A stretch of DNA of 64,000 bases from Setophaga petechia (GCA_024362935.1 JANCRA010000001.1:49077501-49141500); one strand, 5' to 3'. Positions 1 through 15,800 are shown, counted from the first letter of the stretch. A program made the numbers and translations. The notes: generated by a model from the sequence alone, not told the origin.

Positions 1-3000
1 GGAAGAAAATGATAGATTTTAAACTGTATAAAGAGTTTAACAGCGCAAGTCTGGGTAATTAGTGACAACAGAAATGAGGCTGAGAGAGCAGGATCTGGTA
101 TCCATGCTGGTGCTTACTGGGCTGTGTGTATGGGAGATGGGAGTTGGGAAGAGCTCCTGTTCCTCAAAAGAACTGATAGGCTTTTGTCATAGTGGGGGAA
201 AAATTCTTTTCCCCTCAAGCTGTTTAGAAGAGTCTGATGAGAGCTGCTTTCTATAAATCTTAATGTAAGGCCTCAATGTGGAATGTGCAAATCCAAGGCA
301 GGGCTCAATCATTTCTATACCAATTTGTACTACAGAGCACATTTGGACAACACTACTAAAAGTATCAATTGTGGGACTTTCTTGGCAGTAACAGAAATAA
401 AAATCTGCTCCGTATCATAAAATTTGCTTCTCTCCACTGCAGCCACTAAACTGCACCAGAGTGCACTTAAGGACTTTTAGCTGTCTTGAAATAACATCAT
501 GTTTGGTAGGGAATGAGCTCCCAACTGGTGTCGCTTCCTGGGGTGGCCAGACTGTTCTGTGTCTAAAAGTTTCTGATCTCATAACAGAATAAAGAACTTA
601 TACATATTAAGCCAAGAATATATCAGTACATTTAAACTCTTGGGCCACATTTCTGTCCTAGTTCTGAAACCATCATGAGATGTACCTTCCACAGCTGCCT
701 TAGGCACCAAAGGTTAGAGAAATAGTTGTGGAAACCTGAAGCATATCATAGGCAGGCTGTGCCATGACATGTGATATCCTTTACCTCAATTCAGCTCTGT
801 TGTTAGAACTTCAACAAAAATTGTAAATCTAAAGAAGACTGAGATTTTAAGCAGAAAGCTAGTATATCCTGGGACAGTGCTTTGTAGAGAAATTCACTGT
901 TGAAGTAGCAAGATTTCACACACTCTTCTGCCCTTGACCCTTTCCTTTGTGTCAAAAAATGGTCTTTGTTCTTCCAATAAATACACTGCTTGTGATGATT
1001 TTATTGTGCTAAGTTGTTTTCTCAATTAAGGAAATCCTCCTCCATGTTGAGTATGGATTTCTACCTGCCAGTAGGTTTGTTTCCTACCTAAAGATGCCTG
1101 TTTTTTAAAATGCACGTATCCATATCCTGCTTGTAGTGACCAAAAAAAACCCAAAAAACCAAAACTCTATGAGCTGGCAATGTGAGACAGTCTCTCACAG
1201 TCTCTCATGTCACACATTCTAGACTGTATAAAATGATTCTTTAACACTGGACAGTCTTCAAAAGCTATTCTTTATGCCACAGTCTTAAATTTATAGTCAG
1301 TCCTATTTTCAGTATTTCACTTAGTCACATTTAGGAGCTAGGCGCTAAAGACAACAAAAATCTTTAAGCCTCTTCACAACTGGTATCCTCAAACATGAGC
1401 AAATTTGTTCTGCAGTGTTAAAATTATGCATTTCATGTAGGAAATTGATCCATCAGAATTACAACATTGGAGGTGTGCTTCAAAATCAGCTTAGTGCAAT
1501 TACCATTAACACAGCCACAGTTTATGACTATCACCTTAACAGTCTTTTAAGCAGTAGGTATTTGCCATCCAGTTGGAGGATGTGTCACTGCTTTCACAAA
1601 GAACATTTACTGCCTGTACGGTTTTTTTATTTCTCATTTTTGAGCTATGTGAAATTTAATTCTAGATTTTGACTAGACAAAGTCTGGTACTTGAGACAGA
1701 AGGAACATGGACCTGAATATAACATTTTATCCCACTTACCCTTTATTAGCAAGATGCTAATAAAATTAACACTGCCTGTTATCAATGGGCATTGCCTGAT
1801 TTTTGTGATTTGCATTGCTCGAGTGCTTTGAGACACCTGTGTGACCATCACTGTATAGTGGCAGAGGAAATGGTCTTCACATAAATTGAGGCTTTGCATT
1901 TTTCTGCCTTAATACAAGAGTGATTCAGCAAATAGAAAATTAAAGGCTGGAGAAGTGCACGCTCACTGACCTGCCTTGCCTAACACTCCATCAGTCAGTC
2001 ACAGGTAGAGGAGATGTGCTCAGGAGAGAGTTTACCATGCACATAATCCAGTGTAGAGACAGGAATCGGACTGAAAAAGGTGTTTTGGACAAATGCCAAT
2101 AGATGTGGGGCACTGAGGTAGCACATGGATGTGGGTAGGGGTACTTCTGTATTGAGATTAATGAATATGTAATGGCAGCAGGAAAAACTCTACAGAACAG
2201 TTTTCTAGAGGTCTAATTAAGTAAGGAGTGTAGTTTAGAGGGAGACTAGAACCAAGTGGAAATTGAAGCCTTGTTTTCTCCAGAAAGAGAAAAGAAAATG
2301 CAATAGGATTTACTACACACAGCTACAAAATCACAGTTAGTGATTTTCACATAGGTCAGAAATAGAAGGCAAACTGCACCCATATTTTTCACCAAGTGTT
2401 TAGCTCAGCCCACTGAAACTTGCACATTATTTTGCTTCTCAGAACAGATCCTATTACTAGTAAAATAACTTAAGAAAATTCATTTCTTCAGCACCCCTAA
2501 GTTTGTAGGCTCATGGGACCCAAACTGAAATTAGGGAAATAAAGAAGATAAATAAGATGTTCATAGAATGAATCCATCTTTATCACAGTAGGATGAATTG
2601 ATGGAGTTGGTTAAAATGGGAGTTAACCTGCTGTACAAGAAAATTTTCCTTAAATTCTAGTGGACAAGTATGAATCCATCACATGTGCGGCCTGTCTTAT
2701 TGGCACATTGGGAAACCACAACAGCTGCACCTCTTGTTAAAAAGCAGAAAGGTGCCAACAAAATAATGAAGTTACCTCCAGTCCAGACAGCAATAGGAAT
2801 CTCAAAGCCCACCTCACATGCAAATGTTTGCAAGAATGTATTTGAATCATGGCCAGAGGGTTGACACTGGAAGGCACAGAGGGAAAAGTGGATGCTGACA
2901 AGCAGAGTATTTCAGGGGAACAAGCAAGGTTCCTTGTTCAGGAAATTAAAGCTTCTGCACTAAGCCTAACTTGGCTAAACTCAGATGTAGTGTCAAAGGG

Positions 3001-6000
3001 TGAGAAGGGATGATGCAGGCTAACAGTACAACTTTTATATTGCTTTCTATTTGGAGTCCAAAAACATAGTTGGGAAAAAAGATCAGAGCTTTACACGACT
3101 TGGAAAGGAAATAGAATGTGGGCAGAGAGGTGTGTGGGCAGGGAAAGAGTCCAGATATGAATTACTCTAATAAAGTTAAGAAACAGTTCATTCAAGGTTC
3201 TACCATGTTGATTGGCAGCAGTCCTGTGTTTACAGCATGTGGTGAGGCTTGAAATTAAATAGACTCCAATGACAGCAATTGGAAAAGGTTGCTCGAGCTT
3301 AAAACAAAAATAAAGCCATTACACTCTGTCTGGAGGCAAGTTCAGAGGGGAAAAGGGGATGAGAAAGCAAGGTAAGGAAGAAATAAAATCACAGACACAG
3401 TTTCTCAACCTGAGGAATTGTTTTTACTCTGCTTCTGTAGGGACTTTGTTGGACGTTGATTTTTTTTGCAGCACTGTTGTAACTTGCAAACGCTATTGTC
3501 ATGGCTAATGCATAGTTACCAGGTACCAGAGGTATCAGAGCTGCTTCTTACGCTATTTTTCCTTATTTTCCCCTTTCTTAAATACATTTTTCCAGGAGCA
3601 CAGCTGTGCCCTGCAGTAGATCCGTAGGAGCTGGCTGGCAATACCTGTGTCCAGTACAGCTCAGCCTCTGGCCTCACCCCACAGAGGGTGCAGCCCCCCT
3701 CTGGCAGTGCCTGGGCACCTGTGCCCAGTGCTCATGATATTTCAGTGATAAAGCCATAATTAGAATATTTTAAAAAACCCCAAAACAGAAAAACAAACCT
3801 ACAGAACAGCCAAACAGCAACAGTTAAAGAGAGCATATGCCAAGGGACAGAAACCCATTTTTATATATATGTGATATGCAACAAATAATAATGAAAGATT
3901 AGCATATTAGCATCATATGCCAAAGGACAAACTCATATATATACACACATATATATATATATATTTATGTGATCTCCCTCCAGCACCTTCTGCTTTTCCC
4001 ATGCATGACTGCTTACATTCAATATTCCTTTTAATAACTTAAAAAGGAAAATCTTAACACATTTGCCATTGATAACAGACCCAGGCAAAGCAATTAAAAA
4101 TGATAACTGCAGGTGACAATCCTGCCTCTTGGCATTCAGGGAAACCTCTTCCAAAGGCTTTTTAAGCATCTCCCTGTGAGCCTCAGTCTTGGTGGGGGGA
4201 GGAAGGACTCACTGCTGGCAGCTTCTGTGCTGGCCTCAGGCAGGATCCATTCCCATACTCAGTGCAAGCACAGCCTGCTCTGCAATAACCCCAAACCCAA
4301 ACACACCCAGTGCAACCCAAGTCCCTCTGGACATAAATTTTACTTTCACATCTCCAGCCTGCCGCCGGGGCTGGTAGGAGCCTTGTGTCTACACTGAGGA
4401 TGTGCTTCCAGGGGGTGGTGACAGCTCTCAGAAGAAAGCAGTGACTGAAAGGAGAGCATGTCAGGGGGCCCTGTCTGACATGGACCTTAGCAGCATGGGA
4501 GAGGTTGCAGGGACGGCGGAGGGAGTCAGCGCAGCCTGGCAGGGGATGGGGCAGCCAGCATTAATTCTCACCCTTAGACAGACCCTTCTACCAGCAGCTC
4601 AAATCAAAAAGAAAAGTTTGCTTCTAAATCATAAGGAAAGTTGCATGGTGTTAAAAAAAAAATCTCCGCCATAAATAATGCAAATTACAATAAAGCAACA
4701 TTTGAAGTGGACTAGCAGTAATACACAACTCTGATCGAAACAAAAACTATTTACCCCAAACTGCTTACACACAAATCAGGATTTTTTGATACCAAGTTCA
4801 CCTTCTGCCTTGACTGTTTATGCGTTTTATTGATTTGTTTGAAACTCTGTTTGGGGACTGTTAAGAAATTGCAGTAAAACAATGTTGTAGAGATCAGAAA
4901 CACCACATGCGTTAAATAACCAAGAGTACCCCTTGAAGCCTCAGGAGCAGCCGAAAAGATAATGTGAACATTTCCAAATGTTAAATTTCCTATTTCTATA
5001 ACTAAGAAATGCAAATTGAAGTCAGAGATTGTGGCCAGTGTGTAGTTAAGAGCTGAAGCTCAGCTTTTACGCGTGGATTAGCTTGTGTGATTGATCACCC
5101 AAGTCAGAGCAGTTTTGCTTCTGTCATGAGCCGGCTTCATCACTTACAGAATTCATCTCTGCTTCAGTGAGAAAAATGCCAGTGCACAGGTAACAGCTTA
5201 ACCCATCCATACACACTCTGGAAAGTGTTTTCTTTCAGTGTGATTGAGAAGGCAAGGGCAGCTTTCAGACAGGAGGACCTGGATTCCCAGGATTTTGCAT
5301 TGCTCTGAGTGATCTCACAGACAGAGCGGGCTGGGGAGCAGTGGCTGCTGAGGATACACACTCCCACATTTGTCCCACAGACACTTGCTGGCTGAAGAGC
5401 AGCTAGCTTTATTAATCCAGCCTTGAATGGAGAAGTCTGAATGCTATCCCTTTGTCCTTTTTTCCCTGTTTTTTTTTTTAATTTTTTTTATTATTTTCAG
5501 GGAAAATACCAACACAGATCTAGCATTTGTAAATAAAAACTATAGTAATAAAACAGTAAAGGCTGGTGGTTTTCAGTGGTTTGGTCTGAGAATAGGGGGA
5601 GTTGGCAGTCATTTGAGACAGTAATATTTTTCAGAGATGCTCTTGAGGAATACTATTGTGAATTGGCCCCTGATGATTAGTGAAGTACATCTAGGACTAA
5701 TTGTCTCTAAAGAGTAGCAACAGAAATTTCACTAAGTTTTCAGGTCAGGGCATACTAGAAATATGGACTTGTTCTATTACGAAGCTCAATTAGAACAAAC
5801 CAACAGTTTGTCATGGAGCAAAACAACGAGTGTTTTTAAACACAAACTTATGGAAAATTAATTGTAAAACAACGTCCAAAACATGCATATGCTCATATAT
5901 GCAAATCAAGTAGTGAATTCTTCATTAAGTGCAGAAAACACTCACAGTGGGGAAACACTATTAGTGATACTGAATAAAAAACACATTAAAGAATATTTCA

Positions 6001-6639
6001 GAGACATAATGGAAGTTCAGATTTGAATGTGGCTCACATTGCCACATTCAGAAAGCCAGATTGAGTCCCAGGTTACCAGACTGGTAAGATCTGAACAGGG
6101 CTAAGATAATATCTCAAGGTTGCAAGGGAAAAAACACATCACCTATCAGCTATCATCTTTAGACAGCATCTATTATAAACCGAAACAGCTCTCTAAGGGG
6201 CTTCATATAAGCCTCCTTTGCCACAATGGTATAAACACAGGAGAAAGGGCAGGAGAAATTGTACAACAATCTGGAAATCTGTGGGAAAATAAGCAATTCA
6301 GTGTAAGAAGCAGCTGTCAGTCACTGGTTGTGCCATCAGTATTTTTCTGAGCATGTGTTTGAGATTTATGTGTCATATCTAGCATCCCCAAGTGTTTTGC
6401 TTGGGGAGAGAGAGTTTTAAGGACAGAAATTCAACTATGAAAATAAAAATCATGGTCCATCCTGAATAATAAAGAAAAAACTCTCAAACAATCCAGATTC
6501 ACCAACCTGGTAACTTTCCAGAGGCTTCCTGTTGTAAACCAAAATGAAAGAGAGCTTTGAAAATTGTTACCAGGAAGAATTACAGGAGTGGTAATTCTGA
6601 TCATTAGACACACCCTCCATGGACACATTCTCCTATTAA
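1..6639. other. Intergenic DNA, no gene recognised
   Basis: AT-rich DNA with ORFs no longer than 94 codons and without domains. Contents noted: an A/C-rich patch at about 1,140-1,165, the microsatellite near 3,940, a T-rich patch at 5,470-5,495, and an octamer-like ATGCAAAT at about 5,899. Confidence 0.5.
3934..3965. repeat. (AT)n/(AC)n microsatellite
   Basis: CATATATATACACACATATATATATATATA-type run (shown only as a pattern). An imperfect direct repeat, CATATGCCAAGGGACAG / CATATGCCAAAGGACAA, lies at about 3,835 and 3,913. Confidence 0.5.
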
Positions 6640-6835
6640 GGGAGTAGGGGAAGGGCTAATTCTGGAGGGTTTTTTGCTCTGGCAAAACTTGGTGCAGGTA
6701 ACTCCATGCTGACTTCTGAATTTCTCCAACTGCAGAGCAGTTATTCTTAAAAGGCAGGTAATTATTTAGCAATTTGTTGAAGGCAAAGAACAGCTAATTG
6801 CCTGTTTTTACTATAAAAGAGTGCTTTAGGCAAAA
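6640..6835. promoter_or_regulatory. Candidate regulatory element with mirrored homeodomain sites
   Basis: CAGGTAATT (6,755-6,763) and AATTGCCTG (6,796-6,804) form an 8-of-9 inverted pair of TAATT cores about 32 bp apart, inside non-repetitive AT-rich DNA. Function is inferred only. Confidence 0.5.
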
Positions 6836-9800
6836 AGTGTGATTTGCCATTAATTTCTAGCTCAGTCAATGTGGAATATTTGCAGTACAAAGTGAATATG
6901 GACCCCTGTCAAAGTGCAGTTTTTTCTCCTGTCTGTTTAAAGATATCAGAGAGGGGAGTGCAAAGGAGCAGTGCCCCTAAGGAAGGCCAGATAAACTCTG
7001 CTCACATAGAAAAGAGCCTGTACTACAACGTGGTACCAGCCCTTTGAGCCAATCTCTGCGCAAGGAACTCGATGTTAAGGCTTGAAATGGGAAACTGAAA
7101 GAGGTCACTCTGCTTTTATTGAGCTTCTCCTTCATGTCAAACCAGCAGGTTGTGTGTTCTACTGCTCACGGGTCACTGAGAGCCTATCACAAAGCCTCTC
7201 TGTTTGGATGCTATCCCCCAAACCTCACCAGCCAGCAGAGCAGAAACACTAAGGTAGAGCTACCATCCAAAAAGCTTCCCAGCACAATAGCTGCTGCTGT
7301 CATGGCAGGACAATAAAGTGGATTTTCTGCTGGTATATTTTTCTCATCATATGCATGACAGAAAGTCTAATGGGCCTTACTAGTTTCTTAGTGGCTTTTA
7401 AGGCCCTATAAAATAGCCTACTATCAGCTTGATCTGTGTTCTCAAGATGTCTGCCTGAACATCAGAGAACTCCAGCAGGAGCTGTGTTTTTATTCCCCCA
7501 ACCTGCAGGGAAGAGATAAGCTAATTAGCTGAGAAATGAGAGAGGGAAACTATTAGCATCACAGAAGTGAAAATGAAAGCACTATGAGAATTTATAGATG
7601 GGGAAGACCTACCCCACCTACTGCTCTCTAAGGTCTGGAGGGGTTTTGTTAACATACCCTTTATTTTCCAGGGGAAGGCAGTTCCTGCCAACAGTCCTGA
7701 TAAGAAGGGACTCTTTTAATATTGGTGGAGAAACACTTTGTCCTTCAATATTCTACTTGCAGTTGGCTCTCTGACTTTATGTAGTTTCAAAAGGAGCCTA
7801 GTTCTAGGGGACAAAAAGGTTGTGCTTCAAAATTACTGATGACAGAAGCTACAGACAGATTTAACAAGTGGAAGGGGAGATGTTTCTCTTCTGACCAATA
7901 CATCATGTCTGGTCACTGAAGTCATACCCCTCTTCTTTCTTTCTCAGCAGCCTAGGACTGTCCTATGTCAATTCACTTGGTGCCAGCTCCTTTTGGGAGA
8001 CTGGTAAATCCTCACCACTTCCCTGTATCGATTGTTATCCTTGATTCAGGACAAAGTACAAAGCACATTAGTTTTTCTCTGTCTTGGTTATACTGGTCTG
8101 ACCAACTGCAGCAGAGTCCACAGAAATAGTACTTCAAGAACAGAGGACAGATGGATTGCATAATCTTTTTGCAGTCTAACTTACAAACTTCATTCTTGGA
8201 AGACAAAGAGATTGATTTCTTCTGTTTTCAGTTTTGCACAGATCCAGATTCACTGTCTTGCTTCCACCCAATAAAGAACTTATTATTGAAAAGATGCAAT
8301 AGGCAAATCAAAACCACAGAATTGGAATAAGTCCACCAGGTACTTCACACAAACCAATCACATATTTACAAAATCAGCTACCAAACAATTTATTTTTAAC
8401 TTCTTCCCTGAGAGTCATGGCTGTTCTCAGGACGTCTCCTGGAGAGACATCCTTGGCTTCAAACACTGCAGAAGTCAAGGCTGAAGGTAAGAAGGAACAG
8501 AGAGATTGGAGCAGACCTTGTTCCCCTAAAGTAATTTCTCTCAGAAGTTTTGTTCCTGGTTCTGACCACATTTCTGACTGAGGAGATCACTTTTCCCATC
8601 ACATCTCCTGATACATCTCTTTCCTGAGTTACTTTTCGGAAGGTTCCAGATCTCTAAGGGAGGGAGTACTGCCAGACCTGCTCCAGACTTCTCTAGCAGC
8701 ACTTCATGGTGACTATTCCCATGTTCCCTTATTGCTGCTGAAGCAGTTCTCTTTGTTCCTCATTGTCTCACAGCAGATGCTTTTCCATAAAATAGGTAAG
8801 TAGCAAACTCGCTCATTTTAGGAATTTAAAAGAACTAGACTTCTGAATGAATAAATCTTTTAAATTTCCTGCAGATACTTTTTTGGAAATTTCTATGCAT
8901 AACAACATGAATGCAACATCAATTTCCACTAGATGTTCTTTTAAATACCTTGCCTTAGAGAAGCTGAGCTTTCTCCAGGGCCTGTTCCTAGAATCTCTCT
9001 TGCCTTCATGTGGTCCCACAAATGGAAGTGACCATCCAGGGAGATCCATGCTCCAGAAGCCTGTTTACATAGGCAAAGACATTGTTTTGCTGCAATAGTG
9101 AATTTGACCACCAACCTAAAAACCCACCCCACTTGTGTTTCAGGCTGAGCATGTGTATGGGTGCTGTCAGTGTGCATGAGGCTGCCCAGCTCAGGGAGGC
9201 AATTCCAGGTTAATTTTGCACCTCCATGATGGGTACTCCCTGTGTACACAACAAACCCCTTCAGCCTGATCAGACAAGGCACAGGCAGAGACATCTCTGT
9301 TTACCCAAAGTACCCAGGTCAGGAGATATGAATATGCATCACAGACAGCCTTTCCTGGTGCACCCAGGCCATTTTCAGGACAGAAAACACTTGTTGTAGT
9401 ACCTAAACATATGTATTACAGCAGTACCTGGCTCTGTCACAGACATCTGGGAACAACCTGACTTCTTGCACTGCCCACCCCTCTCCTATGCATTGCAGTG
9501 TAAAGACATGGGATTATGTGGCCCAATGTCCTACAATAGTTCCTTTGAAGAACATGGAAAAAAAAGTAGACGTTAATAAAGCTCTCTCAAATACCCTCCT
9601 GAAAAGGCAAAGTGTTTCAGCAGCTATTAAGGAAATACTCCTTCTGTTGACTCGTACTTTCACTAAACAGATATAAATTTACATAAACATTTTGTATATT
9701 TACTGTTGGCATTGAGAGACATAATACATGTGTCACTGAGGTCAATAACATTTTAATTCTAAAGAATTTTTTTTTTCCCCAAAGCCACCTGGGAATGGTT

Positions 9801-12800
9801 AAAACAGGATATGGGGCTTTTATTCCTGCCTGCCTTCACGAAGGCAGCTCTATTCTCTGCTGTACACATGATAGTTGCTATGCATACTGATAGAGCCCCA
9901 ACAATACTATTCTGACATTCAAGCATTTCACGCTCTGTGCAGGACAGCCTGTTTGTATTTTTAAGCTTGGCTCTTGGGCCAAATGCAAAGAGGCTACTGT
10001 GTGACTCTGAGCTTATCTTCTGTACTCCCATCTAAAAAGTAAATGCTTGGGTGTGTCAGGTATCACCTGGGGATTTAAGCAAGAGGCTTTTTGCAGTTAA
10101 CCCAATCCCGTGACCTGCTCTGTATTACCTTTGATTTGAAGGCAGTTTCGTTAAGTACCCGACTGCCCCTTCCATTAATTGGAATCAAATTCTCCTGAAA
10201 TGTGGGTGCACAATAATTCCTATTTTACCTCCTTAATGACTTCATACATACTCTATTACACCTCAGAGCAGAGGTATTGGTGAGACACAGGTGGAGAAGG
10301 TCGTTTTGCTGTGCTCACCTTCTTGAATCTGATTTTATTTGCTGAATGTTTGCAGAGTATCACCATCTGGTTAATCTGGCAGTTGCCTATATGGAGGTTA
10401 TGGAGGTTAGTGCTTCCTTGATAATAGTGCTTTCTCATCAGCAGACAAACAGTTTATTCATTACTGTTTTCTGTTTTACCAATATTATGATCACACTCAT
10501 TTTTTGCTCATCTCGCAGAATTTGGAAAAGGAGGGTAATAGGCACTAGCTTTGTCTCATTTCTCATCATTACTGATTGAAAAAGTGGTATGCAACCAGTG
10601 TTAAGAGTGGTGGCATGACTGCCTTGCTGGCTAAATAAGACCTAATATATGCCTTCAATCAAGAGCTGCAGCAGGATCTTGCATTGATGTCCCAAAGGAA
10701 CTTAGCAGGTAATAGAGGAGCACCACCTTAACAATTATACTAGCAAATTATATTAAATGGCATAGTCAGTGGCTAAGTTATTAGCTGGGGTTTGGACTCT
10801 GGAAGAGAGGACCTGAGGGGTTTTTCTGAAAGGATTACTGCTCCAGGGATGCTGTGAGCCAGGCTCATGATCCCACTCTGGCTCATTCCATGCTGTCCCT
10901 GTGTTGGCCCACAGAAGGCACAGGCAGCTGCGGCTGCACTGTCACAACTCCTGCAGTGTCCTACTGCATCCATGAGGTCAACCCTGCCACTGCAGCCAGG
11001 ATCAGCTTCCCTTGCAGCTCAGATGAGTCCATCCCTCTGCAATCCCTCCTTAGCTGTAACCATGAACTGTTGCACTGTGCCCAACAGGCAGTCAGAGGAG
11101 GATCTGTGAAGTTATGTTTCAGAAAAAAAATGTATATTTTCTATGTGATGCAACACCAGTGACAGTTACTTTCAGCAGTTCACCAAGTTATAACTGTTTC
11201 ATAAATTCTTAGTTATTGTGAGAGTAAATAGCAACTGAAAAAGGAGCATCAACTGGAATTGTGCCTGGGAAGCTGGTATGTTTCTTGTCTCCAAGCTTTT
11301 CTGTATCTGCTGGTTTTGTCACTGCTATCATTAGACTTTCAGAGACACGTGGCAGGCATGCCACCTCTTCCTAGTGCAGGCTGACTTACCCACTGAGGCA
11401 ATGGTGTCTGTAATAGATGTCTCATGTCTTACTTGCACAACTGGTGCAGATAGAGGCTTTATAACAGAATCCCTTATTTTGACCCAGGGGACATGTGGCC
11501 ATGTGTGTACATGGCAATTGTTATAATTTTGCCACTCCAAACATTCCTTTAGGACTGGTGACGTTTGCTTGCTGTCCCTTAGGTTTTTAGAAGCAAACAG
11601 ATTACTGGTAATGTTTAAGATACACATTGGATACAACTTTTGGTAATTGAGCAACACCTCTTGAAAATCCTGCTAGGAATTGTCCCCAGGGCGTTTCCTC
11701 TGGGGCAGCCTAACTCAATTTTTGTGATTTAATGGTTCTGTCTAGTTCTTTTAAATATTCCTTTGACGTTGTAGTGCTCTGCTTGTAATAGATTGTTATT
11801 GCCCTATATTGAGTTTGCAGAGTGAAGGTAAATCTTTTGTGATGTGATTGTGCTACCCCAAACTCAATATTGTTCAGAGGTCCTTTATAACTCTCTGGTT
11901 TCACTGCAACAAGCGGGACAAATTTTCATTTTTACTCTTTTAGATTTCTATTCTCTGTTCTGAAACTGTAAGGGACAATATTTACAGGCAATGTCTAGTG
12001 CACTTTTCATGAACTGAGAACTCAAATGTCGTGGTGGGACTGTGGTTATTCCCCCATCTCAATTTACAATATACTTAGGGACAGAGAAGGCAAGAGAGAC
12101 CACATGTGAGTCCTGCCATCCTATAGTAGCATTTCTAATAGTATAGAAAACAGAAAAGACTTCCACTTCTGATATCAAGTATATCATAGCAGCTCTTGCT
12201 TTAGAAATACAGAACACACATTTTCATGTAATATCACCAGCCTAATTCCCTATAATGGTACTATAGGTAAGGGAACCAGCTATACACCACAAAAGCCTGG
12301 TAATCAGTACACTAATGATCAACAATCAGGTAATCACCCATCAGTACCCTATAAAATACATAGCTATGTTTTTCTACACTGCATCCATACATGCAAATGC
12401 ATATACAAACTCACACAGAGTGGAAAACTTACTTACTTTTATGTCTGCCCAAGTGTTTTTTATGAGAACTCTTCCTGAGCGGGTGAGTCAAATTTTGCAA
12501 GCTTGATGTCAGGTCACACAATATAGGCCAGGAAGCCTTTTCTGTTTGATGCTATGGGCACAACATATCTCTGAGAGCACAAGTCTCTGGCACAGGGCTT
12601 GAATCACTTCCCAGGCTGCATGCATGCAGCCAGCAAGAACAAGTCCCCAGCTCCTGTCCCAGATTGCCAAGAACTGTCTGGGGCAAGTAGAGTAGCCCTG
12701 AGACCACCTTTGTAGCAGTCTTTGCAATCGCATTACAGCAGGTGTGTGTGCCAACCCCACTTCAAGGGCACCATCCCTTTGCTTGCTCTTGTTCCTCACA

Positions 12801-15800
12801 CACCTTGGGAGGGGAAGGCTCCCCTGCTGCCCAATTTCCTCACAGAGGTTTAATTATAACCAAGCAAAACTTTGCCTCATTGAAGAAATGTGATCTGCCT
12901 CCAATCAGCTTCAAATTTCCTCTCACATAATTTTCAAATATTTGGTAATGACAGTGCATGTAGGATGGGGATTTAAAATTTTGTCAGAAAATCAGTATAT
13001 TACTGCATGAGAATATTTTAATTTTGCATTCTATCAAGTAGCCTTCTAGACAGAAAAATAAATTAAGGACAATTCTAAGCTGACAGAAGGATTTATTCAA
13101 ACATCAACTGTCCCCAAATCCTTATGTTTCCCTAAATGCTTTGATTGCTTTTTAGCGTTCAGGTTTAATTTGGAAAGCCACTCAGACTGCAGAGACAGTG
13201 TTTCATCTGAGGAAAAAAAAGGAGCATTCTTTTTTTCTCATCGTTGTACTAGCAAAAAATATCTGTACTGCCTAGGGCTATTTAAGAGGGACTCAACATT
13301 TATGCTGGTTAATAAAGCAAAGCAAGAAAATAGTTTGTCACTATTGTGTAGCTCATCTCGTTTCATTTCGGTTTTCATTTGGGGTCTCTTTTTTTGTGTG
13401 CACACATACTTCTGGGGAGGTAGGATTTCATTAGAAATGCTAAAGAAAACCAACCTTAATTAGTCTGAAACACACCAGTAAACTCAAGCTTGCTGGCTCA
13501 GAGTCATGTAGTGTGAAAGGCCGATACACTGGGGTCAGTCATGGTGAGTTAGTGGTTTAGTAAGACTCCCATGAGTCTACCTCTCCATACTCTAAGTGGT
13601 CAGCAAGACAAAATAGCCTTGATCAGCATTCAAAGTCATGCCTCTCTGGACAGGACGGTTAGCTACAGTTTTCTGCCTACTAATGTTGCAATTATTTGTG
13701 CTGCCCTTTGTATCCTGGGTCTCTTATTCTAAAATGTTTGGCTCAAACCCTTTTCCCAGGTGAGTGCGCTCTGGCTTTCTCTAAGTTAAAGGTCCTTTGT
13801 GAGATGTGCCTTTGACTCAGAGAACATGATCTGCAACCATTTTATAAGACATTTTGGGCTAAAATCCCCTCCAACGTTCAGGCAGACACCCCATGCAGTG
13901 CAGGCAGTGCTGACTGGGCTGACAGATGTACCTGCAGTGTACCAAAGACCTTGGGGTGAACTAAGCTGAATTTCATTGGGACTGTCAAAGCATAAATAAT
14001 AAATGCACAATAAAAAATTGTCAGTTGCTTCCACTGGGGGTTTTTGTTTGTTTGTTTTTTTAACTTGCTGAGATGAAAAAATGAGATTTTTGGCTTGGTA
14101 GAAACACTTGTAGGAGAGTGGAGAATGACAGGCATCAGGAAATGGAGAAGCCAGTGAGAGGGAAGCCCCACGCTGAATGCACTGAGGGTCTCTGGCTTGG
14201 CACCATGAGCCACTGATGTTACAGAAGGGGGTACTGTCCTCACTCAGAACAGCAAGTTCTCCATTTCAAATAATGGGATTCTAGTCCAGCAACAACAAGG
14301 GATTTAAAAACAAAAGTACCTTGAGGGTATAGTTTCCCACTTGGTGACTTTCCTCTGGTCACAAAACTGAAGGTCTCTTGGGAAGGAGGATTAAGAGAGA
14401 GGGAGATTGCTAGACATTTGGAGAAGAGGATTGAAAGTAGAAGTTTCAAGGCTATTCTCAAAAATTCTAGGTTCTGCAATAATGTAAACGGAAATGCCTG
14501 GCATCAAATAAAAAAAAAATCAACACTGTGCGACACAGAGCAGCACTGCAAAGCATTGGCACCTACAGCCTAAACAGACCCAACTAAGATAAGCATCCAC
14601 AAAACCCCATATGTGTTCCAATCCTGTCTATTTCTTGAACAAGAAGCAGCCCACTCAACAAGAAAAATCCCAAACCAAAATGTCCTTGCATCCTCAAGAG
14701 CTCCTGCTTCCCCTAAGAAGGCAAAGAAAGAAAGGGCATGTTCCAGTGCCCCTGCTGACTGGCCAAAGAAACCTTTGGAGACAGTTCAGGAGGATGCTTA
14801 TTGGATTATGCCCAAATTAATGCAGGGAGCAGGGTAAAACTGCAAGGGGCTATTGGAGACAACCCCAGCACAGCCCAGGGAAGTCAGGCTCCTGGGAAGG
14901 CCAGGAGAAAAAGGGGCCTCAAGCCCAGTTTTGCCTATTTTGTTGTTTTGTTTTTTTTTACATCTGTATCTATGTGCAGATCTCTCTGGCTGATATTTAG
15001 CTTTCTTTGTAGCGATTTTATCGCTGCTACATAACACATCCCAAGGCATTAACAAAGGAATAAAACTTCTGGGACAGCCCAGCTGATCACCAGGCTCTGA
15101 TACGAAGAGGTGCCATCATCTATCTTTTCACTGAGAGCCTTGGCTGAAAGGAGGCTGGAAATAGGAGGCGAGGAGCCAGTGCCCAGTGACATTTCAGGCA
15201 CCACAGGAGGAAGATCACCTAACACATTTTGCTTTCTCATTGTTAGCTTTGTCTGTTCCCGAGGTACAGGTGCTAGTAGGGGAGTTTTCCTGGGGTCACT
15301 CCCCCTCTTCACACTCCACATTAACTCCTTTGCTGCCCTGTGCTGACAGCTCTCAGACACCTCACCCACAGCACCTTGAGAAGTTATGTGGAAAACTGAG
15401 AAAGAATTTAAAGAAAATCTTCCAGTGGTAAAGCATTTGGAATGGAAAAAGCATACTGAAAATAGGAAAAATTATACTTTCAGTCTTCCTGGAGCCTGGC
15501 TCCTTTGGGTCAAATATGGTCACTAAAGTTTAGAGATGCCATCTCTTACGGAAGATCGTAGCTTAATTTATACAAACTAGAATTTCTGAAGCATGAAATT
15601 ATTATTTCTGCAATGAGCAGCAAAGAAACAAAATCGAACACCACCTTTCCCTCTTACATACCCTCTCGCCCTCTTCCCCAAACTTTGTGATGCTTTTCCC
15701 AAAGAGTTAAACTGGGTGTTTCTCAGGGGTTTACAACAGGCGTAACTATTGCTGAAAAACAATCTGATACATTCAACTTAGCAAGGCCCTACTCTTTCTC